From the NCBI GenBank assembly GCA_904419835.1, contig CAJFTA010000012.1, positions 1 to 43,775 on the forward strand: a stretch of DNA of 43,775 nucleotides, in the 5' to 3' direction. Under the pieces are notes generated by a model. It worked only from the letters and a program-made list of their open reading frames with translations. It ran no database searches and was not told the origin of the DNA. Below are positions 21,514 through 29,138 of this stretch, in pieces. Each line of letters starts with the position of its first letter. The first letter of the stretch is position 1. The position numbers were made by a program, and so were the translations under genes. Origin of the DNA: an uncultured Pseudoflavonifractor sp. (GTDB taxonomy: Bacteria > Bacillota > Clostridia > Oscillospirales > Oscillospiraceae).

Positions 21514-22867
21514 CCTGCGGCAGGACGGCCTGCTGGCGGAACAGAGCGTCATCGGGGCCATTCTGGTGGACGACAAGTGCCTGCCCGAGGTGGAGCGGGT
21601 CCTCTCCCCGGCGGACTTCCGGCTGGAGCCGGACCGGGCCCTCTACGAGGCGGCGCTGGCCCTGGAGCGGGCCGGCATCGGGGCCGACCCGGTGACCATG
21701 CTGGACCAGGCGGCCAAGCTGGGCCGCCCCGTCTCCCGGGACTACGCCATGCAGCTGATGGAGCTGACGCCCACAGCGGCCAACGTGGGGGAGTATGTGC
21801 GCCTGGTGCGGGAGGAGCGGCTGCGGGACGGCATGCTGGGCCTGGCGGAGGACATCCGGGCCGGGGTGCAGGCCAGAGAGGACCCGGGAGCGGTGCTCAC
21901 CAGGGCGGGACAGGTCCTGGACAGCCTGACGGCCAGAGGCAGCGCCGGGCGGCTGTCCACGCCCACGGACATCTTCACCGCCTTCTACCGGCAGCGGGAG
22001 GCCGTGGAGAGCGGCAATGCCCGGGGCTATGTCTGCACCCAGTACATGGCCCTGGACAGCCTGCTGGGCGGCGGACTGCTGGCCAGCGGCCTCTACCTGC
22101 TGGCCGCCCGGCCGGGCATGGGCAAGACCACCCTGGCCCTCAACATCGCCGACCGGGTGGCCCGGACCGACCCGGTGCTCTTCGTCTCCCTGGAGATGGA
22201 CGACGAGCAGCTGGCCGCCAAGCGCATCTCCCGGGAGACCGGCATCCCCACGGAGCGGCTGCTCATGCAGCTGCTCAGCGACGGGGAGCAGGTGTCCGTG
22301 GCCCAGGCGGCCAGCAGGCTGGCGGCCCTGCCCATGTACGCCAACAAGGCCCCCACCGTGACGGTGGATGACATCGGGGTGCTGGCCCGGAGCATCCCGG
22401 GGCTGCGGCTCATCGTGGTGGACTACTTCGGCAAAATCATGCCCCCGCCCGAGGCCCGGCGGGCGGGCCGGTATGAGTACACCACCGAGATTTCCGGCGC
22501 GCTGAAGAACCTGGCCCGCACCATGCGCCTGCCGGTGCTGGTGCTCTGCCAGCTCAACCGGGAGGTGGAGCAGCGGCAGGACAAGCGGCCCCAGCTCTCC
22601 GACCTGCGGGACACCGGCGCGCTGGAGCAGGACGCGGACGGCGTGATTTTCCTCTACCGGGACGACTACTACAACCCACAGGCGGACCCGGACGCCCCGT
22701 CCCTGCTGGAGGTGAGCCTGGCCAAGAACCGCCACGGCAGGGTGGGCGGCTGTCAGATGGCCTTTGACATGACGGCCAGCCGCATCTCGGGCATGGCCCG
22801 GCGGCGGACCAAGGAGGACCCGGAGCAGCTGGACATCTTTGGCGACAGACAGAAAGGACGGCGCTGA
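21497..22867 (+). CDS. dnaB: Replicative DNA helicase DnaB
   Basis: A 456-aa phage DnaB-type helicase. The N-terminal domain (AEQSVIGAILVDDKCLPEVE) and the RecA-like helicase domain are both present: Walker A AARPGMGKTTLA with Lys210, Walker B LRLIVVDYFGK, and the later motif DLRDTGALEQDADGVIFLYR. Length is normal. It unwinds DNA at the fork after loading by the initiator encoded just upstream, which overlaps it. Confidence 0.95.
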   Translation: MDREIDLRQDGLLAEQSVIGAILVDDKCLPEVERVLSPADFRLEPDRALYEAALALERAGIGADPVTMLDQAAKLGRPVSRDYAMQLMELTPTAANVGEYVRLVREERLRDGMLGLAEDIRAGVQAREDPGAVLTRAGQVLDSLTARGSAGRLSTPTDIFTAFYRQREAVESGNARGYVCTQYMALDSLLGGGLLASGLYLLAARPGMGKTTLALNIADRVARTDPVLFVSLEMDDEQLAAKRISRETGIPTERLLMQLLSDGEQVSVAQAASRLAALPMYANKAPTVTVDDIGVLARSIPGLRLIVVDYFGKIMPPPEARRAGRYEYTTEISGALKNLARTMRLPVLVLCQLNREVEQRQDKRPQLSDLRDTGALEQDADGVIFLYRDDYYNPQADPDAPSLLEVSLAKNRHGRVGGCQMAFDMTASRISGMARRRTKEDPEQLDIFGDRQKGRR

Positions 22868-22872
22868 GCTGA

Positions 22873-23031
22873 ATGGACGACAACCGGCGGCTGGAGCTGA
22901 TTGAGGCGGAGTACCTGCGGCACATGGCCATGGCCCTGGCCGACCCGGACCGCCGGGACGAGCATGAGGAGGTGGCCGGGGCCCTTGCCTGGGCGCTGGA
23001 CAGCCTCAGAAAAGGAGACGAGAAGACGTGA
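22873..23031 (+). CDS. Small protein between dnaB and parA
   Basis: A 52-aa acidic, helical protein (LELIEAEYLRHMAMALADPD, VAGALAWALDSLRKGDEK). It starts five bases after the dnaB stop and its TGA overlaps the GTG start of parA, so it fills the operon without gaps. It is too short for most callers. Function is unknown. Confidence 0.65.
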   Translation: MDDNRRLELIEAEYLRHMAMALADPDRRDEHEEVAGALAWALDSLRKGDEKT

Positions 23032-23804
23032 ATACATACGCGATTGTAAACTTTAAGGGCGGTGTGGGCAAGACGGTCACCGCCGTCAACCTGGCGGCCA
23101 TCCTGGCCACCGAGTACGGCAGGCGGGTGCTGCTCATCGATGCGGACGCCCAGGGCAACGCCACGGCGTCCCTGCTGCCGCCGGGGGAGTACAACACCCT
23201 GGCGGGGCTGCTGACCATCCCGGACGCATATTATGACGACCTGCTGTATCACAGCTCCATCCGGGGCCTGGACGTGCTGCCGGCGGACGACGAGCTGCGC
23301 AGCCTGGATGTGGACCTGCTCCGGGGGGAACGGCTCAACCTGGGCGCCCTCCGGGACCTGCGGGACGCGGTGGAGGAGGACGAGGCCTACGACGCCATCA
23401 TCATCGACTGTCCGCCCGCCCTGTCCCCGGCCTGCGCGGCGGCCATCGCCGCCAGCACCGGGGTGATCATCCCCATCAAGCTGGACGCCTACTCCGTCCG
23501 GGGCATGAGCGAGCTGACCGCCCAGATTGAGCGGCTGCGGGCGGTGTACCCGGACGTGCGGGTGGCGGGGGTGCTGCCCACCATGTGGTACCGCTCAGAC
23601 ATCGTGGAGCAGGGGGAGGCCCTGCTGAGAGCCAACAGCCCGGTGCGGGTCTTTGAGAGCCGCATCCGCCGCAGCCCCAAGGTGGACGAGAGCACCTGGA
23701 CCAGCGAGCCGGTGGTGAGCTGGTCACCCCGCTCCGCCGCTGCCCAGGATTACCGCACATTTGTGGCCGAGCTGCTGAGAGGGGAGGGGCCGGACCGTGG
23801 CTAA
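23028..23804 (+). CDS. parA: ParA family partition ATPase
   Basis: A 258-aa ParA/Soj-type ATPase that moves ParB-bound DNA. The deviant Walker A FKGGVGKTVTAVNLA, LIDADAQGNAT, and Walker B AIIIDCPPALSP are intact; VLPTMW and residues toward the C-terminus follow the family. The start is GTG at 23028, overlapping the upstream stop. It overlaps parB by 8 bp. It is unusual, though known, for an integrating phage to carry a partition ATPase. Confidence 0.93.
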   Translation: MNTYAIVNFKGGVGKTVTAVNLAAILATEYGRRVLLIDADAQGNATASLLPPGEYNTLAGLLTIPDAYYDDLLYHSSIRGLDVLPADDELRSLDVDLLRGERLNLGALRDLRDAVEEDEAYDAIIIDCPPALSPACAAAIAASTGVIIPIKLDAYSVRGMSELTAQIERLRAVYPDVRVAGVLPTMWYRSDIVEQGEALLRANSPVRVFESRIRRSPKVDESTWTSEPVVSWSPRSAAAQDYRTFVAELLRGEGPDRG

Positions 23805-25287
23805 GTTCGATATGGCGGCCGCCTTTGCGGCAGCGGTGGGAGATGTGTCCAAGCCGGACACATCGAGGGAGACCATTGAGTACATCGGCCTGGACAGGCT
23901 GGACCCCGACCCGGACAATTTTTACAGCCTGACCGGCCTGGAAGAACTGGCGGCCAACATTGAGCTGTGCGGCCTCCAGCAGCCCATCCGGGTCCGTCCG
24001 GCGGAGCATGGCCGGTATGTGATTGTCTCCGGCCATCGGCGATGGTCAGCCCTCAAGCTCCTGCACAGCGCGGAGGAGGACGGCGACCGGTGGATGGGCG
24101 TCCCCTGCATCGTGGAGCGGGACCAGGCGTCCCCGGAGCTGCGTGAGCTGCGGCTCATCATGGCCAACGCCTCCACCCGTCAGCTCAGCCCGGCGGAGTT
24201 GTCCCGCCAGGCCGCCAAGGTGACCGAGCTGCTCTACCAGCTCAAGGAGCAGGGATATGACTTCCCCGGACGGATGCGGGACCAGGTGGCGGCGGCCTGT
24301 CAGGTGTCGGCCTCCAAGCTGGCCCGGCTCAAGGTCATCCGGGAGAGGCTGACGCCCCACTGGACGGCGCTGTTTGAGGCTGGAAAGCTGGCCGAGGCTC
24401 CGGCCTACCTAATGGCCCGCCAGAGCGTGGAGCGGCAGGAATGGCTGGCTGTGGTGTACAGCCGGGGTATCAACGCCATGTACGAGCCCACCGAGTCTTC
24501 CATCCAGGGCTGGCTGGAGGGCCTGGACAAGATTGACGCCGTTGTGTGCCGGGACGGAGCCCCATGCGCCAACCGGGACGGCATGCGGGAGCGGCTGGCG
24601 GAATCCACTTCCGCCTATTGGCACAGATGTACATCCTGCTGCGCTCAGTGCGACTCACGCATGACCTGCGGGCATGTCTGCCCCTCTCTGGAGAACCAGG
24701 TGGCGGAGGAGAGGGCCGAGCAGGAGCGAAAGCTGGCCGAGGCGAGACGGAAGGACGAAGAGCGGAGCCGGGAGCGCTGTGCGGAGGAAAAGCGCCGGCA
24801 GGAGCGGGAGCGGGCGACGTGGCTCCGGCTGGGCGAGGAGGCGGAGCGGGTGAACCTTCCGGCGGAGGCCCTGGGCGAGATGCTGGGGGAGAGCCGGGTT
24901 GAGATGGTGGAGCGCGCCCTCAACGGCGTGGTGGACCCCTGCTGCGTCCTGGCGGATGACTTTGCCTCCAACCTGGACGCCGACGTGGTGGCCGGTCTGG
25001 CGGAGGCGGGCGTATCCCTGGACTATGTGCTGGGCCTGACTGACACCCGGCCCGATGGGGACACGGGCGGCGACGGCCCGTGGCACTACGGGGACCCGGT
25101 GGAGGACGGCTACTACTGGTGCCTCTGCGGCCCGCTGGACGGCAGCGGAAAGCTGCTGTACTGGTCCGGGGACCACTGGGAATTCTCCAATGTGGTGATG
25201 ACCATCAACACCACGGTGGTGTGCTGGATGCCCTGCCCGCCCATCCCGGAGGCCCAGAGCTGGCACCGGCAGCGGATTGAGGATTGA
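23797..25287 (+). CDS. ParB-domain protein fused to a Cys-rich cluster, coiled coil and DUF551-like C-terminus
   Basis: A 496-aa protein. Residues about 25-130 form a ParB N-terminal domain (IGLDRLDPDPDNF, GLQQPIRVRP, VIVSGHRRWSALKLL), followed by a helix-turn-helix-like section (AAACQVSASKLARLKVIRER). Next come a cysteine cluster (CTSCCAQCDSRMTCGHVC, 278-295), a charged coiled coil (about 298-345) and a C-terminal region with WHYGDPVEDGYYWCLCG and VCWMPCPPIPE, resembling DUF551. Typical ParB is about 280-320 aa. A 17-bp palindrome lies within its codons 17-22. GTG start, with GGGGAGGGG upstream. Confidence 0.85.
   Translation: MAKFDMAAAFAAAVGDVSKPDTSRETIEYIGLDRLDPDPDNFYSLTGLEELAANIELCGLQQPIRVRPAEHGRYVIVSGHRRWSALKLLHSAEEDGDRWMGVPCIVERDQASPELRELRLIMANASTRQLSPAELSRQAAKVTELLYQLKEQGYDFPGRMRDQVAAACQVSASKLARLKVIRERLTPHWTALFEAGKLAEAPAYLMARQSVERQEWLAVVYSRGINAMYEPTESSIQGWLEGLDKIDAVVCRDGAPCANRDGMRERLAESTSAYWHRCTSCCAQCDSRMTCGHVCPSLENQVAEERAEQERKLAEARRKDEERSRERCAEEKRRQERERATWLRLGEEAERVNLPAEALGEMLGESRVEMVERALNGVVDPCCVLADDFASNLDADVVAGLAEAGVSLDYVLGLTDTRPDGDTGGDGPWHYGDPVEDGYYWCLCGPLDGSGKLLYWSGDHWEFSNVVMTINTTVVCWMPCPPIPEAQSWHRQRIED
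23845..23861. repeat. 17-bp palindrome GTGTCC-N5-GGACAC, copy B (inside parB)
   Basis: GTGTCC-AAGCC-GGACAC, extended to eight-base arms ATGTGTCC/GGACACAT. It sits 48 bp into the parB gene. A site inside or beside the parB gene is where a centromere is often found. Confidence 0.75.
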
Positions 25288-25295
25288 GGCCGTGG

Positions 25296-25387
25296 TCCGG
25301 CCCTCTGCCGGGCGGGGCGGCGTCTTCCCCGCCCGGGCCTCCTTTTCCCGGGCCCGCCCTCTGGGCGGCGCCCGGCAGAGGGCCGGA
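25296..25387. repeat. Large inverted repeat after parB
   Basis: An 18-bp arm at 25296-25313 (core GGCCCTCTGCCGGGC) pairs perfectly with 25370-25387. The 56-bp interior is GC-rich and can form further stems, including CCCGGGC. Immediately after it, TCATTTTC/GAAAATGA (25388-25413) forms a second small hairpin. It separates the parAB operon from the next operon, and a terminator or mRNA-end function is likely. Confidence 0.65.
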
Positions 25388-25431
25388 TCATTTTCTTGAC
25401 GCCACGAAAATGATAGCAGGAGGATATGCCG

Positions 25432-25638
25432 ATGATGACAATATGCTGGGCCTGCGCCAACGCGGTGCCCGACGCGGACGGGGAGCGGGGCTGTCCCTGG
25501 AGCCGGGAGGGCAAGCCCGTGGAGGGCTGGGTGGCTGAACGACGTGACATCCGCATCCAGTCCTCACATCCGGGTGGGGAGCGGAAAACAGTTGAGAGCT
25601 ACCAAGTCATTACATGCCCGGCGTTTGTGCCGGGGTAG
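25432..25638 (+). CDS. Small cysteine-containing phage protein
   Basis: A 68-aa protein with CWACANAV near the N-terminus and C-terminal VESYQVITCPAFVPG; four cysteines could bind metal. The start at 25432 lies eight bases after AGGAGG; the ATG at 25426 is too close to it. Function is unknown. Confidence 0.6.
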   Translation: MMTICWACANAVPDADGERGCPWSREGKPVEGWVAERRDIRIQSSHPGGERKTVESYQVITCPAFVPG

Positions 25639-25651
25639 GGGGGAGAAAACA

Positions 25652-25912
25652 GTGAAAAAACTGAGAATATGTCTTGAGATCCCTGGTCTTGCGGAGGATG
25701 AAAACGGTCAGCCGTGCCCTGGCGGCGTGTGCTTGACGCTCGGAGACGATAATGCAGAAGAAATTACGGGAGAGGCCTATCGTAACCTGATGAAGGAGAT
25801 CAACATCGCGGGGATTTTGAGGATGGCTTGTCTTGACGGTTTTTGCAGGCCGGAAGATTGCCGTCTGCTTACGCCGGAGGAGTACAACGAGAAGTATGGG
25901 GAGGAGGAGTGA
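25652..25912 (+). CDS. Small early phage protein
   Basis: An 86-aa acidic protein with LTLGDDNAEEITGEAYRNLM and LTPEEYNEKYGEEE. The start is GTG at 25652, preceded by GGGGGGAG. No family was recognised. The stop lies two bases before the next gene's start. Confidence 0.6.
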   Translation: MKKLRICLEIPGLAEDENGQPCPGGVCLTLGDDNAEEITGEAYRNLMKEINIAGILRMACLDGFCRPEDCRLLTPEEYNEKYGEEE

Positions 25913-25914
25913 GC

Positions 25915-26424
25915 GTGGAACGGCTGACCATGATTGACGGAATTGGCAATGATGAGCTGGTGCGGTGTATGGGCTGCGGCCTGGAAAAGGCAGGAGAGAA
26001 CCTGGAAAACTGCGGGTTCTGCGAAGAGGGGTGGCAGAAGGCGCTGAAAAAGCTTGCGGCCTATGAAGACACTGGCCTGGACCCAGAGGACTTTAAAAAG
26101 GCATTCAACGAAGAATCATTTTTGACCATGACAGCACAGATGATGGGGATAACACCTGAGCGTCTGAGGGAGCTGGCGAAGGCTGACCGGGATGGGCGGT
26201 GCGAAATCCACATGGTAAAAGATGGAGAAAGAGTTTATTCGATATTTGCATATGTGAATGGACTTTGTCCGAAAAAACCGGACGGGAAGCCGTTTGATAC
26301 GATCGCAGAGTACACGGTAGACGATTTCACGAGGAATACCGTAGACAGAGAGTTTGGCAAAACTGTATTCCTCACCCGTGAAACCGCTGAGGCCGCGCTG
26401 AAAGGAGAGCAAAATGGGCAATAA
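25915..26424 (+). CDS. Phage protein with CxxC pair
   Basis: A 169-aa protein. The N-terminal part has CMGCG and CGFC (possible zinc site) and the phage-typical KKLAAYEDTGLDPEDFKKAF; the C-terminal part has YSIFAYVNGLCPKKP and DDFTRNTVDREFGKTVFLTR, as in small phage proteins with gene-expression roles yet to be shown. The start is GTG at 25915; GTG at 25909 is an alternative. Its end overlaps the next gene by 11 bp. Confidence 0.65.
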   Translation: MERLTMIDGIGNDELVRCMGCGLEKAGENLENCGFCEEGWQKALKKLAAYEDTGLDPEDFKKAFNEESFLTMTAQMMGITPERLRELAKADRDGRCEIHMVKDGERVYSIFAYVNGLCPKKPDGKPFDTIAEYTVDDFTRNTVDREFGKTVFLTRETAEAALKGEQNGQ

Positions 26425-26617
26425 GAATCTACGGCGGCTGCGCTGCCTGGTGACGGCCCAGACCATGGGCAATCTGGAGCGCCTGGCTGCCATGGACGGC
26501 TGCGGGGACGTGGGCCGGATGGTGGGCAAGCTGACCCGGGAGAAGATGATCTCCCTCCGCCGGCCCGTGGCAGAGTGGAAACGGCACTACACAGAGCGGT
26601 TTGAGAGGGTGGAGTAA
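26414..26617 (+). CDS. Small basic phage protein
   Basis: A 67-aa basic protein (MGNKNLRRLRCLVTAQTMGN, REKMISLRRPVAEWKRHYTE). AAAGGAGAG precedes the ATG and its TAA overlaps the next ATG (TAATG). A nucleic-acid-binding role is possible from the charge alone. Confidence 0.6.
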   Translation: MGNKNLRRLRCLVTAQTMGNLERLAAMDGCGDVGRMVGKLTREKMISLRRPVAEWKRHYTERFERVE

Positions 26618-27000
26618 TGGACGAACGGAAAGAGCTGGCCCGCCGGCTCAGGCAGATGGCGGTCACCACCGGAGACCTGAGCTGTCTGGGCTGCGGCTAT
26701 GAGAGGGGTTGCAGCGTCCACGGCTGCGCGGTGCTCAGGCGGGCCTCCGACCTCCTGGCCCCGGCGGTTGACATAAATAAACCCATCCCGCTGGAGGAGC
26801 TGCGGGCGGCGGCAGCGGAGCGGCCCGTGCTGGTCTTTGTCCTGTGCGTGGACGAGGACGGGCAGCTTGTTAACCCGGAATGGGGAGAGTGGGAGATGTT
26901 TTACGGTGATGAATTCGTGGGGAACGGCACCTACGACATAGCCGCCAACTACGGCAGGACGTTCGTGGCCTTCTGGGATGAGCCGGGGAGGGATGAATAG
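26617..27000 (+). CDS. Conserved phage protein with Cys cluster
   Basis: A 127-aa protein with CLGCGYERGCSVHGC (residues about 23-37), a candidate metal site, and a C-terminal portion with RPVLVFVLCVDEDGQLVNPE. It overlaps both neighbours by single bases, showing tight translational coupling. Function is unknown. Confidence 0.65.
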   Translation: MDERKELARRLRQMAVTTGDLSCLGCGYERGCSVHGCAVLRRASDLLAPAVDINKPIPLEELRAAAAERPVLVFVLCVDEDGQLVNPEWGEWEMFYGDEFVGNGTYDIAANYGRTFVAFWDEPGRDE

Positions 27001-27257
27001 TGGCTGGAACAGCCGAAAAGGGCGCGACCTACCTGGACAGGCTGTGCCATAAGCTCTATGACGAGCCGAAGGGGGCGGGATACAGGGTGCTCGACAACTG
27101 CCGGGCCTGCGGCGGGATGCTGGAGACCTACTACTGCGAGGGGCGGCTGTATCTTGTGCGCTGCTCTGAGTGCGGAGCTCTTGCGCTGGCGAAGGCCGGA
27201 AACCCGGTTGAGGCCGCCGCCCGGACGCTGGGAGTGGGAGGCGGCCATGGAGGATAG
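27000..27257 (+). CDS. Small zinc-ribbon-like phage protein
   Basis: An 85-aa protein with CRACGGMLETYYCEGRLYLV and RCSECGALALAKAGNP: two CxxC pairs about 24 residues apart, as in zinc ribbons. The start is GTG at 27000, coupled to the upstream stop. It overlaps the HUH Rep-like gene by 11 bp. Confidence 0.6.
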   Translation: MAGTAEKGATYLDRLCHKLYDEPKGAGYRVLDNCRACGGMLETYYCEGRLYLVRCSECGALALAKAGNPVEAAARTLGVGGGHGG

Positions 27258-27966
27258 ACCGTGGTACTGCGTCCGGCAGCGGGCCGGGCCCCTGACCAAG
27301 GAGTGCCGGGCCATCCGGCCCAGGCTGTCCAGGGACGACGACCGGGGCACGCGGAGGGACAAGAATGAGATCCTCCGCGCGCCCCACTCGGCGGTCTGCC
27401 GGAGCCAGGCGGACCGCCTGGAGCTCCGGCTGGCCCTCTTCGGCTATGAGGGCGTCCACTACACCCTGACCTACGACTCGGTCCACCTGCCCCGCACCTT
27501 CCGGGAGGCCATGGCCACCAAGCGGGCCTTTATGGCCCGGGCCCGGCGGTTCAACGATGGCCGGCCCTTCGACTGGGTGACCTGCATCGAGGGCCTCCAC
27601 GGGGACCACCGCTACCACATCCACATGGTGCTCCGGGAGGGCGAATTCCCGCCGGCGGCGGTGCGCTGTCTGTGGAAGGCGGGGGAGGTGGACGACGAGC
27701 CGGTGCTGATGGCTGAGGGCGGATACCGCCGCCTGGCCGAGTACCTCACCAAGGAGCGGACGGACGGCATTATCATCCCCATTGGCCGGCGGCCGTGGAG
27801 CTGTTCCCGCAGCCTGTCGGGCCGGCTCCCGCCGCCGGAGCGGTGGAAGGACGAGAGCGGCGCCATTGACATCCCGTCCCGGGTTCTCTGGGCCCGGAGG
27901 AGCCAGCGGGAGAACGATTTCGGCGCCTACAACTACGCCAGCTACATCGTCCCAAAGGGGACCTGA
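27247..27966 (+). CDS. HUH endonuclease / rolling-circle Rep-like protein
   Basis: A 239-aa protein with the three motifs of HUH Rep nucleases: YTLTYDSVHLP (motif 1-like), HRYHIHMVL with His124-x-His126 (metal-binding HUH), and EYLTKE with Tyr166-xx-Lys169 (motif 3, nicking tyrosine). It resembles the replication-associated G2P/ORF2 group found in Clostridial phages. No helicase domain is present. In this context it may nick single- or double-stranded DNA at a site not yet known. The start at 27247 overlaps the upstream gene. Confidence 0.7.
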   Translation: MEDRPWYCVRQRAGPLTKECRAIRPRLSRDDDRGTRRDKNEILRAPHSAVCRSQADRLELRLALFGYEGVHYTLTYDSVHLPRTFREAMATKRAFMARARRFNDGRPFDWVTCIEGLHGDHRYHIHMVLREGEFPPAAVRCLWKAGEVDDEPVLMAEGGYRRLAEYLTKERTDGIIIPIGRRPWSCSRSLSGRLPPPERWKDESGAIDIPSRVLWARRSQRENDFGAYNYASYIVPKGT

Positions 27967-27977
27967 GCGGCTGCCTC

Positions 27978-28003
27978 TCGCGCGCGCACGCGCACGCGCG
28001 CGA
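27978..28003. other. Alternating purine-pyrimidine palindromic tract
   Basis: Twenty-six bases run TCGCGCGCG (27978-27986), CACGCGCA, CGCGCGCGA (27995-28003). The arms are nine-bp inverted repeats and the whole tract alternates pyrimidine and purine, the pattern that favours Z-DNA or cruciform extrusion. It lies 12 bp after the HUH Rep-like gene stop. Confidence 0.6.
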
Positions 28004-28051
28004 TCTATCTTGAATCCTAGTGGAACAATAGACACACGGGAGGGAAAAGCG

Positions 28052-28252
28052 TTGCCTGAAAAACTGAATTGTGGTAAACTTATCGTAAAGGACGGATATG
28101 TGATTTGCCCGTCCTGTAAACTGCGGACAAGCCAGGTCATCCGGCCGGAGACAAAAGCGACGAAGCTCCAGCTCTGGTGCCGGCACTGCAAGGCGACGTT
28201 CGTCGTGGATATCGAGAGTGGCCAGTGCTTTCTTAGCCAGTGCCCGACATGA
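28052..28252 (+). CDS. Cysteine-rich KTR-like zinc-binding protein
   Basis: A 66-aa protein with CPSCKLRTSQVIRPETKATK, LWCRHCKATFVVDIESGQCF: two CxxC pairs about 24 residues apart, resembling the Cys_rich_KTR and Com-like zinc proteins. The start is TTG at 28052 after GGGAGGG. The open frame continues upstream through the alternating tract and is not coding there. Its 3' end forms part of the terminator. Confidence 0.7.
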   Translation: MPEKLNCGKLIVKDGYVICPSCKLRTSQVIRPETKATKLQLWCRHCKATFVVDIESGQCFLSQCPT

Positions 28253-28292
28253 TCCCAACACGGGATGCGGTCGGGCGCTGGCTTTTTGTTTT
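28236..28292 (+). terminator. Terminator of the early operon
   Basis: GCCAGTGCCCGAC (28236-28248) pairs with GTCGGGCGCTGGC (28270-28282), one G-T wobble, and an inner ATCCC/GGGAT stem. TTTTTGTTTT follows. Confidence 0.85.
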
Positions 28293-28325
28293 GCCCGGAG
28301 GTGATAGCCCGGGACCAAGAGGCCG

Positions 28326-28342
28326 GTGTCCGACTCGGACAC
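28326..28342. repeat. 17-bp palindrome GTGTCC-N5-GGACAC, copy C
   Basis: GTGTCC-GACTC-GGACAC in the 103-bp gap between the early-operon stop and the HNH gene, ending 13 bp before the HNH start. Confidence 0.75.
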
Positions 28343-28355
28343 AAGGGGGCACCGC

Positions 28356-28673
28356 ATGAAAGCATTTGCAAAGCAGTTCTACCGGTCCAAGGCCTGGCGG
28401 GCCTGCCGGGCGGCATACATCGCCCAGCGCCTGCGGATTGACGGCGGGCTGTGCGAGGAGTGCCGTGACCAGCAGGGGTACATCGTCCACCACCTGGTCC
28501 AGCTGACGCCGGAGAACATCGGCAACCCTGCGGTGACCCTGAATCATAGCCTGCTGGCCTACGTGTGCAAGGACTGCCACGACCGCTACGAGGGCCACGG
28601 CCTGGGCAGAGGCAAGCCCATGGCCTGCGCCTTCGACGCAAGCGGCCAGCCGGTGGACCGGCGCAGGCTCTGA
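28356..28673 (+). CDS. HNH endonuclease
   Basis: A 105-aa phage HNH nuclease, usually needed with terminase for packaging cuts. The fold is visible: CEECRDQQGYIVHHLVQLTP (Cys pair then the HH of motif 1), AVTLNHSLLAYVCKDCHDRY (Asn, second CxxC and final His). A purine-rich AAGGGGGC precedes the ATG. It is just upstream of the terminase genes, as is usual. Confidence 0.9.
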   Translation: MKAFAKQFYRSKAWRACRAAYIAQRLRIDGGLCEECRDQQGYIVHHLVQLTPENIGNPAVTLNHSLLAYVCKDCHDRYEGHGLGRGKPMACAFDASGQPVDRRRL

Positions 28674-28787
28674 CCCGGGCCAGCGCGCCGCCGCCCTCCC
28701 CCCAGTAAGGCCCGGGAGAGGGTACCAGGGAGACCGATGAGCGGGAGGTAAAAAAGAGCGGGTCACACACAGGATGGGGGTGTGGAA

Positions 28788-29138
28788 ATGGCAAAAGGAC
28801 CCAGCAAAAAAGAGCTGGGCCGGTTCGCGGACACATATAAAGCGGCCAGCCCGGAGCAGCAGAAAATCTGCCTCCAGCTGATTCTGAACGCGGTGTTCAT
28901 GGAGGAGCAATTGACCGCCCTCCAGGCCCAGATTCGGAAAAACGGCGTGAAATCCGAGTATCAAAACGGCGAAAATCAGTGGGGGGAGAAGAAGTCCGTG
29001 GAGGTGGATGTCTACAACGCCATGATTAAAAACTACGCCGCCGTCATCCGGCAGCTGGGGGACATGCTGCCCCAGGCGCCTCCTGCGGACGACGAGCTGA
29101 TGGAGTTCCTGAAAACCGGGGGCGGTGGTGCCAGGTGA
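28788..29138 (+). CDS. Terminase small subunit (P27 type)
   Basis: A 116-aa protein of the P27-like small terminase group: helical, KKELGRFADTYKAASPEQQK near the N-terminus and VDVYNAMIKNYAAVIRQLGD toward the C-terminus. It recognises packaging DNA and starts translocation by TerL. The ATG at 28788 follows GGGGG; an upstream GTG is possible. It overlaps the TerL gene by 4 bp. Confidence 0.8.
   Translation: MAKGPSKKELGRFADTYKAASPEQQKICLQLILNAVFMEEQLTALQAQIRKNGVKSEYQNGENQWGEKKSVEVDVYNAMIKNYAAVIRQLGDMLPQAPPADDELMEFLKTGGGGAR

Noticed and set aside
27782..28051. Upstream extension of the cysteine-rich KTR-like gene
   Set aside because: It overlaps the HUH gene in another frame and translates the CG-alternating tract as poly-Ala/Arg; the TTG at 28052 has a good ribosome site.
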